Origin: Synechococcus sp. CC9616
Lineage (GTDB): Bacteria > Cyanobacteriota > Cyanobacteriia > PCC-6307 > Cyanobiaceae
NCBI RefSeq assembly: GCF_000515235.1
Contig: NZ_KI911558.1
Span: 997,762 to 1,061,761, forward strand
Length of the DNA: 64,000 bases
Direction of reading: 5' to 3'
Both the position numbers and the translations under genes were made by a program. The notes under the pieces were generated by a model that was not told the DNA's origin, ran no database searches, and saw only the letters and a list, made by a program, of their open reading frames with translations. The first letter of the stretch is position 1. Each line of letters starts with the position of its first letter. Shown in pieces: positions 43,658 through 52,225 of this stretch.

Positions 43658-44491
43658 ATGCCTCGAGATCTGAGCGACATCTGCCTGGCCGATCTAGAAG
43701 CCATCGCCATTCCACGCCATGCGCGCTGGGACCGCCTGGGGTTGATGGCTGTGCGCAGTTACGTCCGTGATCAACTCTCTGCTCTTGGTGAGCTGGAGGA
43801 GCACCACTTCACCAGTGGAATTGATGATGGCGTGAACTTCATCTTCAGGCTCCCGGGCCGCAACCCCAGATGCAGACCCCTCCTTGTTGGCGCCCACTAC
43901 GACGGACCACTGCACTCCATCGGTGCAGATGACAACGCCAGTGGAATCGTGGCGTTGCTGGAACTAGCGAGACGTTGGTCTGCCAACCCTCCCAAACGGC
44001 CGGTGTGGCTGGTCGCTTTCGATCAGGAGGAATGGGGGATGCTCGGCAGTGCTTCACTCGCCGCGCAGCTGAAAAAAACAGGGCAAGACCTCAAGCTCAT
44101 GGTGAGCCTGGAAATGCTTGCTTTCACAAGCGAACAGCAGAGCTACCCCCATCCCGCGATGCGGCACATCTACGGCGATCGAGGGGATTTCATCGCACTG
44201 GTGGCCAATGCAGGCGCGGGATTGATGCTCCCTCGTCTCACCCATTCCATGGGACAACACGTGACCACCAAACTGCTTCCGGTTCTGCGTGCCGGCCATG
44301 ACTTTCCCGCGGTGCGCCGTAGCGACCACAGCCCGTTTTGGGATCGCGGCTACAACGCGCTGATGGTGACCGACACCTCATTCCTGCGGAACCCGAATTA
44401 CCACCAGATGAGCGACACGATCGACAGCTTGGATCTGCCGTTCTTTGCATCGGTGATTGATGGGCTCCACAGTGGCTTGAGCGGCCTTTGA
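43658..44491 (+). CDS. M28-family zinc aminopeptidase-like protein
   Basis: 277 residues. Co-catalytic zinc ligands are visible: H and D in VGAHYDGP, the bridging D in GADDNASG, E-E in FDQEEWG, D or E in VSLEMLAF, and the final H in NYHQMSDT. It lacks a signal peptide, so it is probably cytoplasmic. Substrate unknown (aminopeptidase or glutaminyl-cyclase-like). A bidirectional terminator follows. Confidence 0.85.
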   Translation: MPRDLSDICLADLEAIAIPRHARWDRLGLMAVRSYVRDQLSALGELEEHHFTSGIDDGVNFIFRLPGRNPRCRPLLVGAHYDGPLHSIGADDNASGIVALLELARRWSANPPKRPVWLVAFDQEEWGMLGSASLAAQLKKTGQDLKLMVSLEMLAFTSEQQSYPHPAMRHIYGDRGDFIALVANAGAGLMLPRLTHSMGQHVTTKLLPVLRAGHDFPAVRRSDHSPFWDRGYNALMVTDTSFLRNPNYHQMSDTIDSLDLPFFASVIDGLHSGLSGL

Positions 44492-44661
44492 AAAAAGTGA
44501 TAAAAACAGCGGGCAAGCAAGGCGTCCCCTTCTGTGATCAACAACACGGCCCTGCTTGTACTGGCTCACAGACCCAAACCAGCGACCGGGCCATCGTGAA
44601 AGCACGGTGAAGGACAAGAAAAAGACGTCATCACCGCCCCGCCAGCGACCGCCATATCCAC

Positions 44662-44690
44662 GAAAGCCCCGCCCCAGTGGTGGGGCTTTC
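44662..44690. terminator. Bidirectional-looking intrinsic terminator
   Basis: GAAAGCCCC paired with GGGGCTTTC across an eleven-base loop. The A and T runs at both ends would work in both directions. It separates the M28 gene from the fitAB pair. Confidence 0.75.
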
Positions 44691-44796
44691 CCATGCGACA
44701 GCCCGGGCATTGATCTAGCAGCCCTTCAGGCAGATCCCGCCCATGACCATCGCTAGCGTTGACAGCAATGACAGCACTGCTGGTAGCAATCGAACC

Positions 44797-45051
44797 ATGG
44801 CCACCCTCACGATCCGCAACCTCGACGACGCCGTGCGCGATCGCCTCCGGCAGCGCGCAGCGAAACACGGACACTCCATGGAGGAAGAGGTACGCCAGAT
44901 CCTTCGCCAGGTAGTGAAACCGGGTGACACAGCAGCAACCAGCAAGGGGCTGGGCTCCCGCATTCACAACCACTTCGCCCAGCTCGGGGGCTGCGATTTG
45001 GAGTTGCCATCAAGGAGCGACACGCCATCAGCACCGAGCCTTGAGCCGTGA
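44797..45051 (+). CDS. fitA: FitA-type ribbon-helix-helix antitoxin
   Basis: 84 residues from the ATG at 44797. The N-terminus is a ribbon-helix-helix DNA-binding domain (MATLTIRNLDDAVRDRLRQR, then HGHSMEEEVRQILRQVV). The tail should wrap the toxin. It overlaps the toxin gene by four bases (GTGA), the classical toxin-antitoxin arrangement. It likely represses its own promoter. Confidence 0.9.
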   Translation: MATLTIRNLDDAVRDRLRQRAAKHGHSMEEEVRQILRQVVKPGDTAATSKGLGSRIHNHFAQLGGCDLELPSRSDTPSAPSLEP

Positions 45052-45482
45052 TTGTTCTCGATACGAATGTGCTGTCGGAACTGATGAGACAGCAACCTGC
45101 CGACGACGTTCTGACCTGGGCGGATCAGCTCAGCGCGCAGGAGGTGACGATCACAGCCATGAACGAAGCCGAGATCCTGCAGGGCATCGCCCGCTTGCCC
45201 GACTCCCAACGCCGGCAGCAACTGCAGCATGGCTGGGACATGCTTCTCGGCACCGTGCTCCAGCAGCCCGTGCTGCCGTTCAACAGCGATGCAGCGCAGT
45301 GGTTCGCTGCCCTGGTGAGCCATCGCGAAGGCCTGGGCCGGCCGATCAGCACCGCCGACGCCGTGATCGCGGCGACGGCTCTTGCCCATGACGGCCAACT
45401 AGCCACCCGCAACACCGCGGACTTCGACGCCATTGGCCTGAAGTTGATCAACCCCTGGGATCTGGATGGCCAATACAACTGA
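45048..45482 (+). CDS. fitB: FitB/VapC-type PIN-domain toxin
   Basis: 144-residue PIN-domain ribonuclease. The acidic site is visible at D5 (IVLDTNVLSE), E42 (NEAEILQG), D104 (STADAVIAA) and D125 (NTADFDAIG). VapC-type toxins cleave RNA and are silenced by their cognate antitoxin, encoded just upstream. It starts with GTG. The 3' end overlaps the next gene by 17 bases. Confidence 0.92.
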   Translation: MIVLDTNVLSELMRQQPADDVLTWADQLSAQEVTITAMNEAEILQGIARLPDSQRRQQLQHGWDMLLGTVLQQPVLPFNSDAAQWFAALVSHREGLGRPISTADAVIAATALAHDGQLATRNTADFDAIGLKLINPWDLDGQYN

Positions 45483-46308
45483 TCCAATCAACGGCCCGTG
45501 CATCCTCGGCATCGATGCGGCCTGGACGGCCCACAACCCTAGTGGTGTGGCTCTGGTGCAACGAAAAGCTGAGGGTTGGCAATGCCTGGCCCTGGCCCCC
45601 AGCTACGACGCCTTCATCGGCCTGGCATCGGGGCAGCACTGGGATCCAAAGATCAAAGCCAGCGGCAGCAGGCCCGACCCCGCAGCTCTGCTTCAGGCCA
45701 CACAGCAACTGGGCGGTGAAGAAGTCAGCTGCATAGCCGTCGACATGCCCCTGGCCACGACTCCGATCACCAGCCGACGGGCCGCCGACACCGCCATCGC
45801 CAGTCGTTTCGGGCCTCGGGGCTGCGCTGTTCACAGTCCCTCGAGCGAACGCCCCGGCCCCATTGCCGATCAGCTGCGCGCCGACTTCGCCGCTCTTGGC
45901 TACCGGCTGCACACCACCGCTGTCCCCACACCCTTCCCTGCCCTGATCGAGGTCTATCCCCACGTCGCCCTGTTGGCACTGCTGGAGCGCAACTACCGGG
46001 TTCCCTACAAGGTGAGTCGCTCACTGCAGTACTGGAAGGCCGAGTCGCTCACACCCGCCGAACGCATCGAACGGCTGCTGATCGAATTCCGAGCGATCAG
46101 AACCGGCCTTGAGGCCCACATCAGCGGCATTCCGGAGTTCATCCCCGAGCCATCTGAGGTGAAAACCCTGGCGTCCCTCAAGCCGATCGAAGACATGCTC
46201 GATGCCCTGATCTGCGCCTGGATGGGGATCGAACACCTCGAAGGCCGCACCGCTGGGCTGGGGGATGAGAGCGCCGCGATCTGGATTCCGGCAAGCCTGA
46301 TTGCGTAG
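45466..46308 (+). CDS. DUF429-domain protein (predicted RNase H-like)
   Basis: 280 residues. CILGIDAAWTAHNPSGVALV at the N-terminus, CIAVDMPLA in the middle and IEVYPHVALLAL then DMLDALICAWMG carry the acidic residues of the DUF429 family, predicted to be nuclease-like. Function is not established. Its start lies inside the fitB gene. Confidence 0.8.
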   Translation: MANTTDPINGPCILGIDAAWTAHNPSGVALVQRKAEGWQCLALAPSYDAFIGLASGQHWDPKIKASGSRPDPAALLQATQQLGGEEVSCIAVDMPLATTPITSRRAADTAIASRFGPRGCAVHSPSSERPGPIADQLRADFAALGYRLHTTAVPTPFPALIEVYPHVALLALLERNYRVPYKVSRSLQYWKAESLTPAERIERLLIEFRAIRTGLEAHISGIPEFIPEPSEVKTLASLKPIEDMLDALICAWMGIEHLEGRTAGLGDESAAIWIPASLIA

Positions 46309-46565
46309 GCGTTAAGCGTCAGGGGGAAAACAGCGAGCGGTCTAACTGCCTTGGGCAGCGGAATCACACATGGCTTACAGATATCACTCAACTGAGGGAT
46401 GTTGCCTCCGCCCAAAACTGCGACATTGGGCCAGATCCCGAGGCATGAAGTGATGCCATAAGGCAACACCGAACCGATTCCTGAACGCCTGGCCATTGCA
46501 AGGGCAGCCATCAGGCCCGTACGGGGAGCGAACGATTCAACACCTCGAAACCTTTGGATTGATTC

Positions 46566-46778
46566 ATGAAATCACTCACCATCGCCGCCGGCTTGATTGC
46601 CATTGCAGCCGGCAGCTCCAACGCGAGCGAACAACTGATCTGGCCACCCGACGACCAGCTGCCCACAGGCGGCACCATCCCGATCCAGCGGTTGGTGGAG
46701 ACCTGCAAGTTAGAAGTACCGATTTCTGAATTCTGCCGTGATCTTCATACCGAGCTGACTGAGGGCATGGAGCAATAG
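46566..46778 (+). CDS. Small secreted protein
   Basis: 70 residues: signal peptide (MKSLTIAAGLIAIAAGSSNA) and a 50-residue acidic mature part with two cysteines (VETCKLEVPISEFCRD). Periplasmic by inference. No family recognised. Confidence 0.65.
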   Translation: MKSLTIAAGLIAIAAGSSNASEQLIWPPDDQLPTGGTIPIQRLVETCKLEVPISEFCRDLHTELTEGMEQ

Positions 46779-46878
46779 AGAACACTCGAGCATCGTTCCA
46801 GGACGCCCAATGTCTGGACAAGACCTGCACCTGCGCTGAGGATGGGTCTGGATCCTTCAGGCCTCGGGGAGCTCTGAG

Positions 46879-47265
46879 ATGCAGCGACGAACCAGGCGCG
46901 TTCTCTGCATCGCCTGCCTGCTGGGGATTGGACTGCATGCCAGTCCTGGACTTGCACAGATGCGAGGCCCACGGATCAACAACGTGCGCGATGTCACCTG
47001 TGTTGCCAACTGGGAACGTCGCTTTCGGTTGATCAGTCCAGGATTCTGGGAGATGAGAATGGGCGTGAACGACAGGAATCCATTTATCTTTCGCGAAACC
47101 GATCGAAACACCACCACAATCTTTCTTCAATCCGTTCAGGACAGTCGATTGAAAAGCAAGCTCAATCTGAAGAAGCAACGCATCAAATACATCATTCCAG
47201 GCCAGGAAAATGACCCTTTGTATTTTGCAATTCAGTCCTTCAACATCAACGGCGGAAGTTGTTGA
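46879..47265 (+). CDS. Secreted hypothetical protein
   Basis: 128 residues with a signal peptide (RRVLCIACLLGIGLHASPGLA) and a basic strand-rich mature part. No family recognised. It is followed by another secreted protein on the same strand. Confidence 0.6.
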   Translation: MQRRTRRVLCIACLLGIGLHASPGLAQMRGPRINNVRDVTCVANWERRFRLISPGFWEMRMGVNDRNPFIFRETDRNTTTIFLQSVQDSRLKSKLNLKKQRIKYIIPGQENDPLYFAIQSFNINGGSC

Positions 47266-47360
47266 TAACATCATCCAAAAGCATTGAAGTTGCGACCAAA
47301 ATCGGGTAACCAAAACTGTTCAGTCGCAGAAACAAAACTGAATCCAGCTGAAACGCCCTC

Positions 47361-47867
47361 ATGCTCAGCCTGCTGACAACCAGCCTGATCGCCATGGCTG
47401 TGCCGACAGCCACCGGCCCCTGCCCGAACGGTGTGATCCATCAGCTCGATGGGCTGTACCGCTGGCATGTGCGGGACATGGAGCAGCGCGCTGACCCTGT
47501 GGAGGCACTCCCCAGCCAGCGTCAGCGCTTCACACCATCGCTGTTTGAGCTGCTGCTGCAGGCCAGGTCACTCACACCGACCCGTGACGGCCGCTTCCTC
47601 GATTTCGACGTGTTCAGCAACACCCAGGCCTCGACCTTCGGAGCGAGAGTCACCGGCTGCAGCGATGAGCAGCGAGGCAGCATCCAGGCTGAGGTGGCCG
47701 TGACGGTGGGCCTGAGGCGCGTACCCAGCGAGACCCCGCGCCGACTGCTCTACGAGATGACCAGGAGCAGCACGGGCAGCTGGCGCATCAACAACATCAC
47801 CTACCTCGACGAGCAGGGCTTTCAACTGAGGCCGTTTCTGCAGACACTGATCAATCCAGAGCCCTGA
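47361..47867 (+). CDS. Secreted protein, DUF3828-like
   Basis: 168 residues with a short signal-like N-terminus (MLSLLTTSLIAMAVPTATG). The mature part (FTPSLFELLLQARSL, FLDFDVFSNTQ, GSWRINNITYLDEQGFQLRPFLQ) matches the pattern of DUF3828-type periplasmic proteins. The assignment is tentative. Confidence 0.6.
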   Translation: MLSLLTTSLIAMAVPTATGPCPNGVIHQLDGLYRWHVRDMEQRADPVEALPSQRQRFTPSLFELLLQARSLTPTRDGRFLDFDVFSNTQASTFGARVTGCSDEQRGSIQAEVAVTVGLRRVPSETPRRLLYEMTRSSTGSWRINNITYLDEQGFQLRPFLQTLINPEP

Positions 47868-47943
47868 TCCCCTCACCGCGCAGACGATCAGCACCGGCCC
47901 GTGACCCGACTCCATAGCATCGACTGATCACCGGTTCGACCCC

Positions 47944-49623
47944 ATGGCCTCCACCGCGAACAGCTTCACGGAGTTCGCCGAGCGGGTCGACTACTCCCTG
48001 CTGGAGAACCTGCGGCCGGATCCTGAGGCCACCTCCGACGGCAACGATCACCGTCCCCGTCCGGTGTTCTCCGGCCACTGGGTGCCGGTGACACCGACGC
48101 CGATTCCCGAGCCGGAATATGTGGCCCACAGCCAGACCCTGTTCGCTGAACTGGGCCTGGACGATGGCCTGGCCCACGACGCTGCCTTCACCAGCCTGTT
48201 CTCCGGTGATGCCTCCGTGGCCACCCCACCGATGCGCCCCTGGGGCTGGGCCACGGGCTATGCACTCTCGATCTACGGCACCGAATACATCCAGCAGTGT
48301 CCCTTCGGGACGGGCAATGGCTACGGCGACGGCCGGGCCATGTCGATCGTGGAGGGCGTCTTCAACGGCAAACGCTGGGAGATGCAGCTCAAAGGCGGTG
48401 GCCCCACCCCCTATTGCCGCGGTGCCGATGGACGCGCCGTGCTGCGCTCGAGCGTGCGTGAGTTCCTGGCCCAGGAGTTGATGCATGCCCTCGGCGTTCC
48501 CACCTCACGCTCGCTGACGCTGTACATGTCGCGCGCTGAAAGCGTGCGGCGCCCCTGGTACTCGGAGAACTCCCGCTCCTTCGATCCGGACGTGATGGTG
48601 GACAACCATGCAGCCATCAGCACCCGCGTTGCCCCTTCGTTTCTACGCGTTGGCCAGATCGAACTGTTCGCCCGCCGCGCCCGCGACGATGCCCACCCGG
48701 AGGCACGCCGGGAGTTGCGGTTGATCGTGCAACACGTGATCGAGCGCAATTACCGCCCCGACATCGATCCGAGCCTGCCGTTCAACCAGCAGGTGCTCGA
48801 GCTGGCCCGCCTCTTCCGCGAACGACTCACCTCTCTGGTCGCCAATTGGATGCGGGTTGGCTACTGCCAGGGCAATTTCAACAGCGACAACTGCGCCGCC
48901 GGCGGCTACACCCTCGATTACGGCCCCTTCGGATTCTGTGAACTGTTTGATCCCCGCTTCCAACCCTGGACCGGCGGTGGTGCCCACTTCTCCTTCTTCA
49001 ACCAACCGGTGGCTGCGGAAGCGAACTACCGCATGTTCTGGAAATCGCTGCGCACTCTGCTCGAAGGAGACAACAACGCACAGGAGCAGCTCGATGAACT
49101 TCAAAGCGGCTTCGCCGCAGCGATGCAGCAGCAACTGGAAGCGATGTGGGCCAGCAAGCTCGGCCTGAGCTCCTACAACGAAGCACTCGTCACCGAACTG
49201 CTGCAGCTGATGGCGGCCTCCAAGGCCGATTACACCAAAACGTTCCGCCTGCTCTGCGACTGCCCCGGTCATCCATCCGAGCTGCATGCGAGCTTCTACC
49301 TGCCCAGCACCGACGAGCTCGATGTCCAGTGGCAGGCCTGGTTAGAGCGCTGGCACGCCTCACTCAGCAGCAACGACAACCTCAGCGAGACATCTGCAGC
49401 GATGCGTCGCGTCAACCCCGCCATCACCTGGCGCGAGTGGCTGATTGCCCCCGCCTACCAGCAGGCGGAACAGGGCGACCACGATCTGGTGCGAGAGCTG
49501 CAGGCGCTGTTCAGTCATCCCTATGACGCACCTTCCAGCGAGCTGACCAAGAGATATGACCAACTCAAACCACGCCAGTTCTTCAGCGCTGGTGGCATCT
49601 CCCACTACAGCTGTTCGTCTTGA
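47944..49623 (+). CDS. selO: SelO-type protein adenylyltransferase (YdiU/UPF0061)
   Basis: 559 residues. The pseudokinase SelO motifs are present: GNGYGDGRAMS, LKGGGPTPYCRGADGRAVLR, SSVREFLAQELMHALGVPTSRSL, and GNFNSDNCAAGGYTLDYGPFGF with the metal-binding Asn and Asp. SelO proteins transfer AMP to protein hydroxyl groups and act in redox stress. The C-terminus ends SYSCSS, with an ordinary cysteine near the position where some members carry selenocysteine. The following gene overlaps by four bases. Confidence 0.92.
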   Translation: MASTANSFTEFAERVDYSLLENLRPDPEATSDGNDHRPRPVFSGHWVPVTPTPIPEPEYVAHSQTLFAELGLDDGLAHDAAFTSLFSGDASVATPPMRPWGWATGYALSIYGTEYIQQCPFGTGNGYGDGRAMSIVEGVFNGKRWEMQLKGGGPTPYCRGADGRAVLRSSVREFLAQELMHALGVPTSRSLTLYMSRAESVRRPWYSENSRSFDPDVMVDNHAAISTRVAPSFLRVGQIELFARRARDDAHPEARRELRLIVQHVIERNYRPDIDPSLPFNQQVLELARLFRERLTSLVANWMRVGYCQGNFNSDNCAAGGYTLDYGPFGFCELFDPRFQPWTGGGAHFSFFNQPVAAEANYRMFWKSLRTLLEGDNNAQEQLDELQSGFAAAMQQQLEAMWASKLGLSSYNEALVTELLQLMAASKADYTKTFRLLCDCPGHPSELHASFYLPSTDELDVQWQAWLERWHASLSSNDNLSETSAAMRRVNPAITWREWLIAPAYQQAEQGDHDLVRELQALFSHPYDAPSSELTKRYDQLKPRQFFSAGGISHYSCSS

Positions 49624-49970
49624 AACTCCTCCCCCTCATCGGCACCCTCCTCCTCTTCACGAGTCCTGTTCACGCTGACAGTGAATTCAGAGGCGTTGAT
49701 GCCTATCCAGACCTCCTGAAGCAATGCCAGGACAGCAACCCGTTGTTCGACACCTTGGAGGACTGCGTACGATTTCAGGCCGTGAAGCCTCCACCGCGCG
49801 AGCTCTGGACGCATGTCTGCCTTGGCGAGGATGACATGCGAGACGACTATCGACGTCAGAAAGAAAAGTATTGCGGCTGCATGCATGAAACGATCTTTTA
49901 TGACCAACCGGATCAATCCTTCAAAAGTGCTGTCCAGCTCTGCAAAGGGAAATTTTCCCCATTGGAATGA
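49620..49970 (+). CDS. Secreted cysteine-rich protein coupled to selO
   Basis: 116 residues from a TTG start that overlaps the selO stop (TTGA). Signal peptide (LLPLIGTLLLFTSPVHA) and six cysteines in the mature part (QCQDSN, EDCVRF, HVCLGE, YCGCMHE, LCKGK) indicate a disulphide-bonded periplasmic protein. Coupling to a redox-linked enzyme is suggestive only. Confidence 0.65.
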   Translation: MKLLPLIGTLLLFTSPVHADSEFRGVDAYPDLLKQCQDSNPLFDTLEDCVRFQAVKPPPRELWTHVCLGEDDMRDDYRRQKEKYCGCMHETIFYDQPDQSFKSAVQLCKGKFSPLE

Positions 49971-50379
49971 GTGTTCCTCATAAGAATCAATTGCTCAAAA
50001 TCCCTCCAAAGCTTGGTGCTAAGGATTATTTAATTGGCACCCTCGGCACTGAAAGCATGCCTTTGTCTCTGTCGTCCAACCAGCCTCAAACAAAAGGGCT
50101 TCTAAATCAATTTCTTCAAGCCTCGTGTATTACGAGACCAGGATTCAGGCAACCAGGAACACCAAGCGCCTCGGGGGAATCATCGATCAGATTTACCCCG
50201 ATCAAGTGTTGCTCTAACGGTCAGCAAAAGAAACGAGAATTCGTAGGAGCCCTGGATCAAACCAAGGAAAAAAGTTCGCCATGAACGATTCCTGTAGACA
50301 TGGCCAGGGACATGGCAACAGCAGGACTGGCTGACGCAACAGAAGATTCTTCAACAGCGTGCTTGGGTATCGCAGTGAA
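49971..50379. other. Intergenic, no gene seen
   Basis: The plus strand stays open through much of it, but the residues do not look protein-like, and no RNA or promoter motif stands out. Confidence 0.4.
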
Positions 50380-50850
50380 ATGAGTCGGGTCTTGAGCGCC
50401 TCATCCGTCCAACCGCAGGAGCGACCAACAACAAGCCATCACGTCCACGGCGTCTGGAGCCTGGTGTCGTACACCGTGGAAGTCAACGATTCGGGAGAGA
50501 CGTTTCCGCCGATGGGGGACAAGCCCTCGGGGTATGTGATTTTCACGCCTGAAGGACGTCTTGCCTTCACCCTCTCCGCCGAAGGGCGCCAGCCGGCTGA
50601 AAGCATCGAGGACAGTGCCGGCTTGCTCAGCAGCATGATCGCCTACACCGGCACCTACACGCTGGACGGGGATCGCTGGATCACCAAGGTGGATGTGGCC
50701 TGGAATCCGGAGTGGGTCGGCACCGAGCAGACCCGCTATTTCCGCATTGACGATGACAAACTCACCGTTACAACACCCTGGCGCGTGATGCCGAACTGGC
50801 CTGAAAAAGGGCTTACCCGCAGCATCGTGACCTTCCAGCGCTGCCGTTAG
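50380..50850 (+). CDS. Lipocalin-like domain protein
   Basis: About 156 residues from the ATG at 50380. HGVWSLVSYTVEVNDSGETFPPMGDKPSGYVIFTPEGRLAF begins a small beta-barrel typical of the bacterial lipocalin-like family, and YTGTYTLDGDRW and RYFRIDDDKLTVTTP continue it. No signal peptide. The ligand is unknown. Confidence 0.75.
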   Translation: MSRVLSASSVQPQERPTTSHHVHGVWSLVSYTVEVNDSGETFPPMGDKPSGYVIFTPEGRLAFTLSAEGRQPAESIEDSAGLLSSMIAYTGTYTLDGDRWITKVDVAWNPEWVGTEQTRYFRIDDDKLTVTTPWRVMPNWPEKGLTRSIVTFQRCR

Positions 50851-50878
50851 TCAGTCGACGACAGTTGTTGTCGACCCG

Positions 50879-51529
50879 TCAGGCGATCATCGACTGCGGA
50901 CCATCCTTCGCAAGCAGTCGTTCCCGGATCTGCACGGCTGCTGAGCAATATCCCGACCAACCACCCATCCGGCGCAGATCGGCACGTCCACGATCATCGA
51001 CCGCTTCGGAGACACAAACACCTTCAACCTCCGCCTTTTCAAAGGCCGCCAACAACGGAATCTCCGCGGCCAGAACATCCACCCCGAAGCCCTCGAGCGT
51101 CTGACGGGCATCATTCGCCAGGCGCTGCTTACGACTGTCCACTTTCACCAGCAGAGCCACGTGCATCGTGTCCATGCCACGCAGGATGGAGGAAAGCTCG
51201 ATCGTGAGTTCCACAGAACGCGCCTGGGGCGTTGTCGGCAACAACACCAGATCAGCTCCAGCCGAAAGGTTCTTGAGTTCCTCTTCATGGCTGCTGGCCT
51301 GACCGTCGGTGATGATCACCTGAGCCGATCGGGTTGCTTTCGCAGCGGCCTCAACCGGCACCACCTCAAACGGCAACATCCCGCGGGCGGCATAGGCGGT
51401 GGCGGAACGGTTGCGGTCTGCATCCACCACACACACCGAATGGCCCTGCTGTGCCCAGACGCAGGCGAGATGAAGACTGGTGCAGGTTTTGGCAACACCT
51501 CCTTTTTGTCCGAAAACCGTCAGAAACAT
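50879..51529 (-). CDS. Orphan ParA-family ATPase
   Basis: 216 residues from the ATG at 51529. It has a deviant Walker A (GQKGGVAKTCTS), VVDADRNRSAT as the Walker A' region and IITDGQASS replacing the usual D-x-P strand. No ParB gene or centromere-like repeat is adjacent. Such orphan ParA proteins position diverse cargo such as carboxysomes or plasmids. The cargo here is unknown. Confidence 0.82.
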   Translation of the reverse strand: MFLTVFGQKGGVAKTCTSLHLACVWAQQGHSVCVVDADRNRSATAYAARGMLPFEVVPVEAAAKATRSAQVIITDGQASSHEEELKNLSAGADLVLLPTTPQARSVELTIELSSILRGMDTMHVALLVKVDSRKQRLANDARQTLEGFGVDVLAAEIPLLAAFEKAEVEGVCVSEAVDDRGRADLRRMGGWSGYCSAAVQIRERLLAKDGPQSMIA

Positions 51530-51602
51530 TGTTTTTAAGGAGAGTAGAAACAACGCCAAAAAAGATCCTGGCGATATCGGCAAAAACACACGATCCAGCC
51601 GA

Positions 51603-51800
51603 TCAAATCCTTGGAATCAAGGCATCATTTGGGAAAAACTCTTCAAAAAGACAGATCCGATCAGCCCAACGCATCTCCACCTCCAGGCGCATCAAACGAT
51701 TACGCACCCACATCAAGGTATCCAGATCGATCGGTTGATTCACCTTGCGCTGCTGAGCTCTCGCCCAGCCATCCTTGTTTTGAAAGGAATTCACGACCAA
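51603..51800 (-). CDS. Possible small hypothetical protein
   Basis: 65 residues; the second half (PIDLDTLMWVRNRLMRLEVEMRW) looks protein-like. It precedes parA on the same strand. No family recognised. Confidence 0.35.
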   Translation of the reverse strand: MVVNSFQNKDGWARAQQRKVNQPIDLDTLMWVRNRLMRLEVEMRWADRICLFEEFFPNDALIPRI

Positions 51801-52099
51801 CTTGCTGAAAGCTCACCAACCGTAAAAGCGGTATAGCTGCCCGCAAGCAGCTCCACATTCAGTAAGCATCGATGAACACCAAATCCATCAAAAAAGGTTC
51901 ATTTCCGCCTTGATTTAACAAAGACTTTGAGTCCATCAGCTGGAACACAAGGTTTTCAACCGCAGATCAGAACAAGTTGGATCGATCATCACTGCTGATC
52001 ACGATCCAAACGCTGCAGGAACCGCTGTGACTGACTTCGTTCACTCTGGACATACGCCTGGGTATCCATACCTACAACCCGATCAACAAATCGCGAGAA

Positions 52100-52173
52100 T
52101 CATGCGGTTTCCCCTCCGGGAGGGGAATCAGCGTCGAGTGTTGGGAGGGTTGGGGAACCCTCCCAATTTTTTT
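52100..52173 (+). ncRNA. Candidate small RNA with intrinsic terminator
   Basis: Two tandem hairpins: TTCCCCTC/GAGGGGAA (52109-52127) and TTGGGAGGGTT-GGGG-AACCCTCCCAA (52141-52166), the second followed by seven T. It is a strong terminator, yet no plus-strand gene ends within 1.2 kb upstream, so a short non-coding transcript is likely. Its start is unknown. It could also attenuate the GH57 gene that starts at 52226. Confidence 0.5.
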
Positions 52174-52225
52174 GTCTCGGCGCTGCCGCTGAACGCCCAT
52201 TCCGGCAAACGGCGCTAGGCAAAGG

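Noticed and set aside
46005-46511. Minus-strand frame antisense to the DUF429 gene
   Set aside because: No family features. It mostly mirrors the DUF429 codons.
49967-50284. 105-codon frame after the cysteine-rich secreted protein
   Set aside because: Residue order is not protein-like (long polar run, no predicted fold), and the start overlaps the previous stop by chance.
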